Positions 9,466 through 17,765 of a stretch of DNA of 64,000 nucleotides are shown piece by piece. Numbering within the stretch: position 1 is the stretch's first letter; every line of letters starts with the position of its first letter. Source of the DNA: G963664115 sp965216035 (GTDB lineage: Bacteria; Acidobacteriota; Terriglobia; 20CM-2-55-15); contig CBDCFM010000014.1 of the NCBI GenBank assembly GCA_965216035.1, positions 248,001 through 312,000 on the forward strand, written 5' to 3'. Under the pieces are notes generated by a model, which was given only the letters and a program-made list of their open reading frames with translations, was not told the DNA's origin and did no database searches. Both the position numbers and the translations under genes were made by a program.

Positions 9466-10620
9466 ATGGCTGCAGATTTCAGGTACATCCAGACGAAAGT
9501 CGTCCGAAGCGGGGAACCCGAGCCTCGGATAAACGGCGCGATCACGATGCCAATCTTCCAGACAGCGATGTTTGAGGATGATGGCGAAGGCGGATACGAC
9601 GAGATCCCCTACATCCGACTCAACAATACGCCGAACCAGCAGGCAGTTGGGCAGAAGCTCGCCGCACTCGAGTACGCTGAAGCGGCCGTTGTGACGTCGA
9701 GCGGCATGGCTGCCATTTCGACGGCCCTCCTCACGTTTCTTTCCGCCGGAGATCACCTGCTTGTCCAGGACTGCCTTTATGGAGGAACCCACCGACTGAT
9801 TTCTGAAGACTTCGTCTCCTTCGGCATCGAATTCGATTTCATCAATGGATCCGATCCCCAGTCCTGGGCCGAGAAACGGCGGCCGAACACTCGAGCGATT
9901 TACCTGGAGACGATATCTAATCCAATGCTCCGCGTGCCCGATATCCGGGCCGCAGTAGAGTTTGCCAGCTCGAACGGACTGGTGTCGATGATTGACAACA
10001 CCTTTGCCAGCCCGGTCAACTTCCGTCCCTCTGAACTGGGCATCGACCTGTCGCTCCACAGCGCTACGAAATATCTGAACGGACACTCCGATATCGTTGC
10101 TGGAGCCTGCATCGGACGGGCTCCTCTGGTGGAACGCATCACACGCAGGCTGAGCCATCTCGGCGGTTCGCTCGACCCGCATGCCGCGTTCCTCCTGCAC
10201 CGCGGAATCAAGACATTGGCCCTACGGATGGAACGTCAGAACGCAACAGCCTTGACGCTCGCCCGACTGCTCGAAACACACCCTAAGGTCGTCCGTGTCC
10301 ATTACCCCGGACTGGAATCGCACCCCGGCTATGCGATGGCGACACAACTCCTCGACGGATCCGGCGGCATGCTGAGCTTCGAGCTGGAAGGTGGAGTTGA
10401 TGCCGCCCAGCGGTTCATAGAACGGGTCGTGCTGCCAATCAACGCAGTCAGTCTGGAAGGGGTTGAAACGCTGACCACGCGACCCGCAATCACGACGCAT
10501 GCTGCAATGCGACCCGAGGAGCGTCATCGCTTGGGTTTCCCGGACGGCCTGCTGCGGCTGTCGGTCGGTATCGAATCGGATGTGGAGCTGGTTGAAGACT
10601 TCGAGCAGGCGCTCGGTTAG
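9466..10620 (+). CDS. Cystathionine gamma-synthase / homoserine sulfhydrylase-type PLP enzyme
   Basis: 384 aa from ATG at 9466 (GGAGAAG upstream). It is a Cys/Met-metabolism PLP-dependent enzyme. The block VVTSSGMAAIST near residue 80, DNTFASP, and the Schiff-base lysine K202 in HSATKYLNGHSD are visible. Near the C-terminus are SLGG-like SLEGVETL and RLSVGIE. It could be cystathionine gamma-synthase (MetB), O-succinylhomoserine sulfhydrylase (MetZ) or a gamma-lyase; the motifs do not discriminate. Cytoplasmic sulfur amino-acid metabolism. It lies head-to-head with cimA, linking two amino-acid pathways in one divergent region. Confidence 0.9.
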   Translation: MAADFRYIQTKVVRSGEPEPRINGAITMPIFQTAMFEDDGEGGYDEIPYIRLNNTPNQQAVGQKLAALEYAEAAVVTSSGMAAISTALLTFLSAGDHLLVQDCLYGGTHRLISEDFVSFGIEFDFINGSDPQSWAEKRRPNTRAIYLETISNPMLRVPDIRAAVEFASSNGLVSMIDNTFASPVNFRPSELGIDLSLHSATKYLNGHSDIVAGACIGRAPLVERITRRLSHLGGSLDPHAAFLLHRGIKTLALRMERQNATALTLARLLETHPKVVRVHYPGLESHPGYAMATQLLDGSGGMLSFELEGGVDAAQRFIERVVLPINAVSLEGVETLTTRPAITTHAAMRPEERHRLGFPDGLLRLSVGIESDVELVEDFEQALG

Positions 10621-10882
10621 AGGCTCCGTCTATGGAGGACGGGCCCGCCATACCCATCCGATACCTGCCCGGTCAGCGTTTTCCTGTGTCGCTTTGTCGA
10701 CTTGGGGCGAAGAATGAAGGGGCGCGTCGGACAATAATGCCGATCACGCTCAAAGTCGCGAGGGCTGAACTTCCAAGGGTTCGCCGAAGAACGAGTCATC
10801 CTCGCCCGCACGCCAAGGCTACAGTTCGGTCACGAAATCGACGATAAGCGGGGAGAAGAATTCCACCCCCGGGAGGTGCAGG

Positions 10883-11125
10883 ATGGCCCGATTCGAAATT
10901 GGAGACCCCGTTCAATTGACGGCGTCAATTTACCAGGACGGACCCAGTCATATTGGATTTGTTATGGAAGTTCGAGAGGATGGAGGCTCCGACCATGCCA
11001 ATCAATACGTTGTGAAGTTTAACAATGACTGGACGGAGGTTCTCAACGATTTCCAGCTGGCGGGGCTGACGCCTCCATCAAAGCTCTTGAACGTACCCGG
11101 GAACAACCCGACATCGGCAAGCTAA
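10883..11125 (+). CDS. Small conserved-type hypothetical protein (SH3-like)
   Basis: 80 aa, start ATG at 10883 with GGGAGG about 9 nt upstream. The sequence begins MARFEIGDPVQLTASIY and alternates short beta-strands (GFVMEVRE, NQYVVKFNN), as in small KOW/SH3-like barrels, and ends in a disordered Pro/Asn-rich tail. It has no signal peptide or membrane segment. Unknown function. The strong ribosome binding site and strand-rich composition argue for a real gene. Confidence 0.55.
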   Translation: MARFEIGDPVQLTASIYQDGPSHIGFVMEVREDGGSDHANQYVVKFNNDWTEVLNDFQLAGLTPPSKLLNVPGNNPTSAS

Positions 11126-11388
11126 TACGGAGCCTGTTTCCTCTTCCAGGCAACACAAAGAAAACCCCCGCGGCCCCTGGGTGAGAGTCGCTGAAAACTG
11201 CAGGGCGCCTATGATAGTCCCTTATTGTGCGCTCACAAAGCGCAGGTACAGCGTGGACACAACTTGCTGAGCGATCGACCGGCGCCGGGTCATCACCAAT
11301 GATGACGGGGTCCTCGGCGACAACCCGAACCAAGGCGCAGGCCCTCGAGAACCCGCCGCGATTCTCCTCTCGAGCCTAACACCTACCT

Positions 11389-12525
11389 TTACCGCCGGAT
11401 CGAGGGCTCCAAGTCCCGCAGGAGCAAGGTCCAGGAAACTGGCACGGAACTCGGGCTGTAACAGATGCTGTCGTCACAGGCCTGGTAATCGATCGTGCCT
11501 GTCAGCGACAAGACCTCGTGTTCCCGAAACGCCGCCCGCGCCCGAGGTGAGCCCTCCAGCACAACCTCCTGAATCAGAGTGAACCCCACGTCGTAGACCG
11601 GCACGGTCTCGTCCAGGGGTTCGAAATAGTAGGTGACCGATTCGGGATACTCCATCGACCGGATTCTCACGAACGGCTGAGGATCGATTATCAGCGCGAT
11701 CACCCGATAACCGAGGGCTCCGGGCGCATAGACGTGCATTCCTGGACCCGGCTGGATTTCGAGAGCCAGCGAAAAACGGTTCCCCGCTGACACTTCCGTA
11801 TCGCTGGGATACGTCGTGATGTCGAGCTGAGGCGTGGATATTCTTGTGGCTTCGACAGGAGCTTCACCCCCTCCCAGCCGCATGAGGATGCTAGACACTG
11901 TATTTCGTTCGATATAAAAATCTTCGAAATACCGGGTCGACACGCGGCCGTCGCTATCGAGAATGAAGGTACCCGGAAAAGCGATGCCAATCATCGCCGC
12001 CCTGGGATTGACGACGGAGACGTAGGTCGCCACATCGGCAGCCACGACGGGATCATCGCCGTTCGGCCCGAGGGCCCATTCCGGAACGGGATTGAGAATC
12101 CCAAATCTCTCGATCGTCTCAGACCCGAAATCCGACAGCAGAGGGAAGGTAATACCCTGTACGTGGGAGAACGCGGCCAGAACCTCGACCGGATCGTAGC
12201 TGATCACGGCCAAACCGAGGCCCCGTGCCTGGAGTTCTTCGACCTGACTTTGCAGCTCCACGAGCTGCGTTCTGCAGTAGGGTCACCAACTGGCCGAACG
12301 GATAAACACCAGCATCGCGCCGTTCGGTCCCATGATCGCATCACGCGTCCATATTTCTCCGTTCTGGTCCGTCAAGCTGAAATCCGGGACGATCTCCCCG
12401 ACTTGAGGGCCAAGTTCAGACACGTCAATCTTTGAGGGTTCGAGAGCCTGTGCCACGCCCTGAACTGTTCCAGTCAGGCTCGCGAACAGGACAACAGTGA
12501 GTGATAGAAGTATTGGGATTCTCAT
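11389..12525 (-). CDS. Candidate selenoprotein: periplasmic redoxin fused to DsbD-alpha domain (in-frame UGA)
   Basis: 378 codons if UGA at codon 81 (12285-12283) is read through. A Sec signal peptide (residues 1-25) comes first. A TlpA/AhpC-like redoxin domain (about 40-230) follows, in which the CxxC active site reads W-UGA-P-Y-C: the UGA stands exactly where the nucleophilic Cys belongs, and the frame continues open for 297 codons with homologous sequence (QLVELQ, FPLLSDFG, FPGTFILD). The C-terminal ~140 residues resemble the DsbD N-terminal (alpha) domain, with a Cys pair CDDSIC. A 7-bp hairpin starts 14 nt after the UGA. Likely a thiol-disulfide oxidoreductase of the cell envelope. Alternative: a Cys-to-stop nonsense mutation, plausible because several neighbours are broken. 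Confidence 0.7.
12252..12268 (-). promoter_or_regulatory. Possible bacterial SECIS hairpin downstream of the UGA
   Basis: On the minus strand a perfect stem GCAGCTC / GAGCTGC with loop GTG begins 14 nt after the UGA, so the apical loop starts 21 nt from it and begins with G. This agrees with the bSECIS pattern as I know it (apical loop about 16-37 nt from UGA, G among the first loop bases). Caution: the stem encodes Q-L-V-E-L-Q, whose common codons are self-complementary, so the hairpin could be incidental. Confidence 0.4.
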
Positions 12526-12631
12526 GGTCCCCCCAAATATGCAAACTTCGGATCGTTGAGTCTGGAACCTCGATTGCGTGAGTGTACCGGCTGGATGCGC
12601 GCGGTTCCAGTTTTGATTCTGGAGTATTGTC

Positions 12632-13540
12632 TCACCGCCACACCAACTGTCTTGCCGAATGAAAGTTCCGAGACCCCCTGTTCATAGGGTGGGGAAATGC
12701 CAACCGATGTGCGAGCAACTGCAGCGCCAGATGGGGGTCGTCGCAATAGTTGATATCGGGGATATCGGAATAGAGGCGATCGCCAACGATTGGAAACCCG
12801 ATCGACGCCATATGGACTCGGATCTGGTGTTTCTTTCCGCTCCTGGGCCGAATCCGAAAGAACCCGATGCCTATGCCGGTTTCGACCAGTTCGATTTCCG
12901 TAACAGCGTTCGCCGGCCCGTCGACAATCCGTTGCCTGTACCACGGCTCCCCGGCTTCGACCCTGTTCTCGACTCGCCACGCTGTCTTCTCTGCTACGCC
13001 GGCCATGTGCGCCACGGCCTGGTACTCCCTTTCGATCGTCCCATCGGCGAACAGCGAATGGTAGTGCCCACGCGTATCCGGATTCACGCTCAGAAGGACT
13101 ACACCTGCGGTCTCCCGGTCCAGCCGGTGCGCGGGTACCAGAGTGTTCAACCCGGTTCGCCTCTGGAGTCGGATCAGGAGCGAGCGTTCGACATGATCGC
13201 CCACCGGCGTCACGACCATCCCGTGGGGTTTGTCGACCACGAGGATCTCGGAATCCTGATAGAGAATCACTGCTTCCTCAAGCGCCTCAGGTTCGGAGGC
13301 CACTTCCTTCCGATATAGGATCGTCATGCCGTGGCGATACGGCGTCGCAGGAGTGAGGGTGTCACCATCGTCAGAGGTGACGCCACCACACACGATCCGG
13401 CTGTGCCATGTTTCGGCGGACACCTGCGAGAAACGTCTGATCAGATGCTCCAGTATCGTCGCTGGAGGCGAGTCGAGCTTGGGAAGGTATAGGCGTGAAA
13501 GTGGGGGCACGGGCACGTCACCTGGATTGGGTCTTTGCAT
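12632..13540 (-). CDS. RluA-family RNA pseudouridine synthase
   Basis: 302 aa. Catalytic motif AHRLDRETAG (Asp nucleophile) near residue 135, preceded by VVDKPHGM and followed by REYQAV and GKKHQIRVH, the full RluA signature series. It isomerises uridine to pseudouridine in rRNA or tRNA in the cytoplasm. The N-terminal ~85 residues resemble the S4-like region of RluA/RluC enzymes only weakly. It lies 26 bp from the RlmL-type gene on the same strand, so an RNA-modification operon is likely. The specific target site cannot be assigned. Confidence 0.88.
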   Translation of the reverse strand: MQRPNPGDVPVPPLSRLYLPKLDSPPATILEHLIRRFSQVSAETWHSRIVCGGVTSDDGDTLTPATPYRHGMTILYRKEVASEPEALEEAVILYQDSEILVVDKPHGMVVTPVGDHVERSLLIRLQRRTGLNTLVPAHRLDRETAGVVLLSVNPDTRGHYHSLFADGTIEREYQAVAHMAGVAEKTAWRVENRVEAGEPWYRQRIVDGPANAVTEIELVETGIGIGFFRIRPRSGKKHQIRVHMASIGFPIVGDRLYSDIPDINYCDDPHLALQLLAHRLAFPHPMNRGSRNFHSARQLVWR

Positions 13541-13566
13541 ACCACCTCAGCCGAGGTCGGGGGAAG

Positions 13567-14748
13567 TCAGCTGCACTCAGGTGAAGCCGACGCTTTTCGG
13601 ATCTTTCTGTTGCTCCCCGCCACCAAGTTGAACTCGAACAGCCGGCAGTCGAGCGCTCCGTTGAAGAGCGGCGTCCGTTTAGACGCGTTCAACCGGATCA
13701 GATTGGGCAATCGCTTGTCCGGGGTCAAAACATATGCCGTCCAGCCACTGTATTTCTTCTTCAGGACATTGCCAAGCTGGGGATAGAACTCAGCCAACTG
13801 CTGTTTTTCATCCATGCGTACGCCATAGGGCGGGTTGGTGACGATCAGGCCGGATCGGACCGGTGGTGACGTGTCCAGCACGTTCGCTCGTTTCAGGCCG
13901 ACCTCACTCTCCATGCCAATGGCGGAAAGATTTTCGTGTGCCCGTCTGAGGGCTTCGCTACTCCGATCACTTCCGTAGATACGGATTTCATTCAACTTGC
14001 TCTTCCGTGTCCGTGCACCCTCACGCAGGGATTGCCAGGCCTTGGCGTCATGAGCCTTCAGCTTTTCGAATGCGAAACGGCGGTAGGCACCCGGGGCCAT
14101 GTCGCTGGCAATCATGGCGGCCTCGGTCAGAAGAGTGCCACCCCCGCACATCGGATCGAAAAGCGCAATTGCGGGCTGCCAACCGATAAGGCGCAAGATA
14201 CCGGCTGCGAGGTTTTCCCGCATCGGCGCTTCGCTGCTACGCCCACGATATCCGCGCTTGAACAACGCCTCGCCCGAAGTGTCGAGGTAGAACGTGCAAT
14301 CCGTGGCAGTCAGGAATGCATGGATGCGCACATCCGGGTTTCGAGTATTCACATCCGGGCGTCTCGCCCTCGCTGCCCGGAAGACATCACACACCGCGTC
14401 TTTGATTCGCAGGGTTGTGAAATCGAGGCTCCGGAGCGGGCTCTTGATCGCAGAAACGTTGACGCGGATGGTCCGGCGAGCGTCGAACCACTCACACCAC
14501 GGCAACCTGCACGCGGCTTCGTATATATCCTGCTCGGAGAGGTAGCGAGCAAAACCCACTCGCCACAGGACACGGCTGGCGATCCGGCTTTCGAGGTTGA
14601 TCGTGCAACAAATCGAGTAAGGACCACTGAACTGAACGCCCCCTTTCACCGTTTTGACCTCATCAGCCCCGCACTCCTCAAGCTCCGATGCAAGAACGGT
14701 TTCAAGACCTCGGGGGCAGGGGGCGAAGAATTGCTCTCTTGTATTCAC
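13567..14748 (-). CDS. rlmL: RlmL-type 23S rRNA (guanine-N2) methyltransferase
   Basis: 393 aa. The N-terminal ferredoxin-like/THUMP region (FAPCPRGLETVLASEL) is followed by a Rossmann SAM methyltransferase domain with DPMCGGGTLL (motif I region) and the N6/N2-type catalytic NPPYG. The length matches the RlmL half of E. coli RlmKL (m2G2445), without the fused RlmK domain. It modifies 23S rRNA during 50S assembly. It is co-directional with the downstream pseudouridine synthase. Specificity for G2445 is inferred from the family. Confidence 0.88.
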   Translation of the reverse strand: MNTREQFFAPCPRGLETVLASELEECGADEVKTVKGGVQFSGPYSICCTINLESRIASRVLWRVGFARYLSEQDIYEAACRLPWCEWFDARRTIRVNVSAIKSPLRSLDFTTLRIKDAVCDVFRAARARRPDVNTRNPDVRIHAFLTATDCTFYLDTSGEALFKRGYRGRSSEAPMRENLAAGILRLIGWQPAIALFDPMCGGGTLLTEAAMIASDMAPGAYRRFAFEKLKAHDAKAWQSLREGARTRKSKLNEIRIYGSDRSSEALRRAHENLSAIGMESEVGLKRANVLDTSPPVRSGLIVTNPPYGVRMDEKQQLAEFYPQLGNVLKKKYSGWTAYVLTPDKRLPNLIRLNASKRTPLFNGALDCRLFEFNLVAGSNRKIRKASASPECS

Positions 14749-15226
14749 AGGCGAGTCAAATCGAGAAATCCGGAAACGCCGACCTGCCCTGAGAGAGATG
14801 CCCGGACACAGTGTCCGGGCGATGCCATTCCAGAGCGGGAGATGGGGATCGAACCCGCGACGTCCAGCTTGGGACAGGGGGACGCGATCCGCTAATAATG
14901 AGCCTATCTGTCGAAAGGGTCAAATACGTTTACTGAAAACCGCCGAGTCTCGGGGATTCGCGTTCTGGCCCGGCTTGAGGGAGTCAACGGAGCGTTGGCA
15001 CGTTCCCAGATACGACGGTCGTGGCCGGACTCTCAACCGGGTTCTTCACGCGTCCCAAAAGCTTTCGGGCTCCCCGCCTGCACTTCACCCGTAGCAGAAG
15101 AATCAGCTGCATCCCTCCACCGAGTACCGCTCTGCGTCTGGCATAATGACTTAGTGTGTCGGAACCCAGAAGATCAGTTGGCATGCAACCATGTGGCTTG
15201 AACGTCGCTTGCAAGAAGGAGACACA
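14749..15226. other. Intergenic region with tRNA-Gly half
   Basis: Apart from the 40-nt tRNA-Gly(CCC) 3' half at 14835-14874, this stretch contains no supported gene. The end of the stretch carries AAGGAG, the ribosome binding site of the zinc-ribbon gene. Confidence 0.5.
14835..14874 (-). pseudogene. 3' half of tRNA-Gly(CCC), possible attachment-site remnant
   Basis: Read on the minus strand, the sequence runs from the anticodon loop (T-CCC-AA, anticodon CCC) through GCTGG, a variable region, the T-arm with GGTTCGATCC and the acceptor 3' strand CTCCCGC. The 5' half that should pair with it is absent: upstream of the anticodon loop the sequence is unrelated, and no matching GCGGGAG occurs within tRNA distance. 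CCA is not encoded (TCTG instead). A 3' half-tRNA of this kind is the classic scar of integrase-mediated recombination at a tRNA gene, but no integrase gene is nearby. Confidence 0.6.
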
Positions 15227-15520
15227 ATGCTAAAGCCGGGCGACAACGTTGACAGTTGGTGTGGTGCCTGCAAACTCATTTTGGCGCACACGATCGAAAG
15301 TATTGCCGCGGACGGTCCCGCCAGGGTGAGTTGCAACACCTGCAACGCGCACCATAAATACAGACCGCACAAGCCAGGTGAAGGTCCCAAACGTGTGCGC
15401 CAGCGCGAAACAGCGGCGTCGGGCGGATCTCAACCGCGCAAGACCCGGTCGAATATTTATCAAAAGCTTTTGATTGGAAAAGACATGGCACTTGCCAAGC
15501 GCTATTCCCCCAAGGATAGG
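15227..15520 (+). pseudogene. Zinc-ribbon hypothetical gene, 5' part (split by IS3)
   Basis: ATG at 15227 with AAGGAG upstream. 98 codons before the insertion. It carries two Cys pairs, WCGACK near residue 10 and CNTCN near residue 49, as in a zinc ribbon, followed by a basic linker (PKRVRQRETAASGG). The sequence reads into AKRYSPKDR and is then interrupted at the AGG target by the IS3 element. The remaining C-terminal part is found intact in frame at 16900-17028, giving about 140 aa when joined. This type of small protein recurs in several phyla but has no known function. Confidence 0.75.
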
Positions 15521-15700
15521 GGAGGGGCTCCCCATTCTTCGGACAGGAAATCCTGGGTCTTAAGGTGGATCGCCGCCGCTGAAATGGGTTGATATTTAGC
15601 CCGCCGTCGGGCCTGTGGGAACGGTGAAAAAGCCGAGTCTTCGAGGCTGTTTTCAAGCAACTGTGGGAATCCGCATGGTGTGGGGATTTGCATAGCTGCG

Positions 15701-16567
15701 TCAGTTTCCACAGGCCCTCGGCGCGCGCTGAAAGTACACGGCCTCGGGCGTCTGATAGTCGAATACTTGATGGCCGCGTTCCTGATTGTAAAACCTGAAA
15801 TAGAGGTTCAGGTTTGCGATCGCTTCGGGAACGCTCAAGTAGTCCTTCAGGCACACTTCCTCGTACTTCACCGTTCGCCATAAGCGCTCGACGAAGATGT
15901 TGTCCAGGAACCGGCCCCGACCGTCCATGCTGATCGTGATGCCCTGGTCTTCGAGCCGGCCCGTGAAGATATTGCTGGTGAACTGCGCACCCTGATCCGT
16001 GTTGAAAATCTCTGGTTGCGCTTTCGTCAGCGCCCAGTCCAGTGCCGACACGCAAAATCCGCTGTCGATCGACGTGGACACTTCCCAGGCCAGCACGTAC
16101 CGGCTGAACCAGTCCATGATCGCCACCAGATAGATGAATCCTTGCCGTAGTCGAATGTAGGTTATATCCGTGGCCCACACCTGATCGGGACGCACAATCT
16201 CCAGATTGCGCAACTGGTATGGGTAAATCCGGTGTCCCGGGGCCGGCATCGACAACTGCGGTTTGGGATAGATCGCTTCCAGTCCCATGAGCCGCATCAG
16301 TCGCCGCACCCGCTTCGCATTGACCCGCCGACCTTGCGTCTGCAACCACCAGGTCATACGCCGAATCCCGTAAAACGGGGTTCGCGTATATTGCTCGTCC
16401 AACAGACGCATCAACGCGATGTTCTCGGCGCTCTCGCCCACCGGTGTGTAGTAGAGTCCCGATCGGGACACGCCGGTCAACCGACACTGCTCGACGATGC
16501 TCAACTCGTCGTGATTCGATTCGATCCATGGTCGTCGATGCTCTAACGGGAAAGTCCCGACTTTTTT
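15701..16567 (-). CDS. IS3 transposase OrfB (DDE integrase domain)
   Basis: About 289 residues after the A-run junction. HTH_21-like start (ELSIVEQCRLTGVSRSGLYY) then the rve integrase core with the DDE triad: D in WATDITYI, D in FNTDQGAQF and E in VERLWRT, 35 residues after the second D as in IS3 elements. It is normally made as an OrfAB fusion by -1 frameshifting. The reading frame is open through 16660. Looks functional apart from the A-run problem noted for orfA. Confidence 0.92.
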   Translation of the reverse strand, partial: KKVGTFPLEHRRPWIESNHDELSIVEQCRLTGVSRSGLYYTPVGESAENIALMRLLDEQYTRTPFYGIRRMTWWLQTQGRRVNAKRVRRLMRLMGLEAIYPKPQLSMPAPGHRIYPYQLRNLEIVRPDQVWATDITYIRLRQGFIYLVAIMDWFSRYVLAWEVSTSIDSGFCVSALDWALTKAQPEIFNTDQGAQFTSNIFTGRLEDQGITISMDGRGRFLDNIFVERLWRTVKYEEVCLKDYLSVPEAIANLNLYFRFYNQERGHQVFDYQTPEAVYFQRAPRACGN

Positions 16568-16835
16568 TGAGCCACTCCACCTCGACCTGTAATTTTCCGA
16601 TCTGTTGGTAGAGTTCCGCCTGCACTTGCTCATCGGCTTCACTGGCCTGTACTCGGCCATTGGAGAAGATGTCCGATACGCCGTCGAGTACTTGCTTTTT
16701 CCACTTCGTCACCATGTTCGGGTGAACTTCGTAGTGGGACGCGATTTCCTGGATCGTGCGCTGTCCCTTCACCGCTTCCACGGCAATCTTTGCCTTCAAT
16801 TCTGCGCTGTACTGCTTCCGCCCTCGCTTCTTCAT
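16562..16835 (-). CDS. IS3 transposase OrfA (HTH), with A-run frame anomaly
   Basis: Starts MKKRGRKQYSAELKAKIAVE at 16835; HTH_Tnp_1 region and a leucine-zipper segment ending at QVEVEWLKK. IS3 orfA normally ends shortly after this point, and orfB lies in the -1 frame behind an A-rich slippery run. Here the run (16562-16568) has seven A. With seven, the orfA frame has no stop until 15276 and orfB lies in +1; with eight, orfA would end in LKKKSGLSR and orfB would be -1, the normal arrangement. One A therefore appears to be missing, either biologically or through a consensus error. Confidence 0.8.
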
Positions 16836-16899
16836 CTGCCTCTCCCGAGGTAGCGATTTTACACCTTAGTGACCTGTCCGAATTTTGGGGAGCACCTCA

Positions 16900-17028
16900 A
16901 GGTACCTGCTGGATGACGTTGTCGATCACCCCACATTCGGAGTCGGCGTGACGACGACTATTAAAGACGGCAACAAATTCGAGATAGTCTTTGAAGACGG
17001 CATGAAGACGCTCATCCATGGCCGATGA
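16900..17028 (+). pseudogene. Zinc-ribbon hypothetical gene, 3' part (split by IS3)
   Basis: 42 codons plus stop continuing the frame of 15227-15520 after removal of IS3 and one AGG. The segment contains DHPTFGVGV, a short beta-rich piece, and ends TLIHGR, a C-terminal pattern I associate with this small-protein family (a 'HPxFGxGxV' motif also found in other short DNA/RNA-associated proteins). No start codon or ribosome binding site of its own. Confidence 0.75.
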
Positions 17029-17086
17029 CCCGTTGCGATCTCGCTCGGGGTAGCAAGGGGTAGAACCTCAAGAGTTGATCTTGGAC

Positions 17087-17114
17087 GCGGGAACGAGTAG
17101 TAGCCTGTTCCCGC
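17087..17114. other. 8-bp perfect inverted repeat
   Basis: GCGGGAAC (17087-17094) and GTTCCCGC (17107-17114) form a perfect hairpin with a 12-nt loop between the split gene and the next start. It has no T-run, so it is not a standard terminator in either direction. It could be an operator or a processed 3' end. Function unassigned. Confidence 0.35.
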
Positions 17115-17150
17115 CAAAACATGTAAAGCGTTACGGGAGGGTAAAACAGC

Positions 17151-17633
17151 GTGATTCCATTAAATCAGCAGTCGGCCATCCGCGTCGTGTTCCTGTTGAC
17201 CGCAATCCTGATTTTTTCTTATCCACTGGCGGCACAGCTTCCCGTCGGACTTCGTGCTGGAATCAGTGCGGATCCCGATCAGTTCTTCTTCGGTGGACAC
17301 GTGGAATCAGAGCCCCTGATTCAGACCGTTCGTTTCCGCCCTAGCGTCGAGGGAGGTTTCGGGGACCACCGAACGCTTCTGGCGCTCAACGCCGAGTTCG
17401 TTTACCCGTTCGACCTCAATAACGACTACACAGCTTATCTGGGTGCGGGTCCCGCCATCAACGTTATAAGTATCAACCGAGACCGCCCCGATCCAATCAG
17501 CGATACGAGAGTCGAACCGGGATTCAACTTTTTGGGAGGACTCGAGTTTCCCAACAATATGTTCGCGGAATTGCGTGTCGGTTTGATTGATAGCCCAGGG
17601 GTCAGGGTTGGATTCGGCTACACCTTCCGCTAA
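17151..17633 (+). CDS. Exported beta-barrel-type hypothetical protein
   Basis: 160 aa from GTG at 17151, with GGGAGG upstream. Signal peptide with hydrophobic core VVFLLTAILIFSYPLAAQ. The mature part alternates hydrophobic and polar residues in strands and ends in an aromatic residue-containing strand (GVRVGFGYTFR), typical of small outer-membrane beta-barrels. No family recognised. Followed at once by a strong terminator. Confidence 0.65.
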   Translation: MIPLNQQSAIRVVFLLTAILIFSYPLAAQLPVGLRAGISADPDQFFFGGHVESEPLIQTVRFRPSVEGGFGDHRTLLALNAEFVYPFDLNNDYTAYLGAGPAINVISINRDRPDPISDTRVEPGFNFLGGLEFPNNMFAELRVGLIDSPGVRVGFGYTFR

Positions 17634-17694
17634 CCCTTGAAGTGGGTCCCGTGGGGCGGGGGGCCCCGGGCACACCGCCCCCTGTTACTTATGG

Positions 17695-17721
17695 CGGCGG
17701 CGTGTCCGTGGCCGCCGTTTT
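17695..17721 (+). terminator. Rho-independent terminator
   Basis: Stem CGGCGGC (17695-17701) and GCCGCCG (17711-17717) with a 9-nt loop, immediately followed by TTTT (17718-17721). It ends the transcript of the 17151 gene and also separates it from the convergent OmpA-type gene. Confidence 0.8.
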
Positions 17722-17765
17722 CTGTCGAGCCGCCGGGTGGCTACACAAAAGACCGTACTTCAAAG

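Larger units (their letters stand above)
15521..16899. mobile_element. IS3-family insertion sequence (1379 bp)
   Basis: Terminal inverted repeats: left 15521-15547 and right 16871-16899 share GCTCCCCA...TTCGGACAGG. The element is flanked by a 3-bp direct repeat AGG (15518-15520 and 16900-16902), the expected IS3-family target duplication. It contains orfA and orfB on the minus strand. Insertion split a conserved zinc-ribbon gene; excision to one AGG restores its frame exactly, implying a fairly recent, simple insertion. Confidence 0.9.

Noticed and set aside
14835..14920. Full-length tRNA gene
   Set aside because: Only the 3' half matches; the 5' acceptor, D-arm and 5' anticodon stem are missing.
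15276..16835. A 519-codon open frame on the minus strand
   Set aside because: Only its first ~90 codons are IS3 orfA; the rest is a shadow of orfB opened by the A-run anomaly.
17641..17690. GC-rich GGGGCGGGGGGCCCC stretch as a terminator
   Set aside because: No T-run follows; the clear terminator is the hairpin at 17695-17721.
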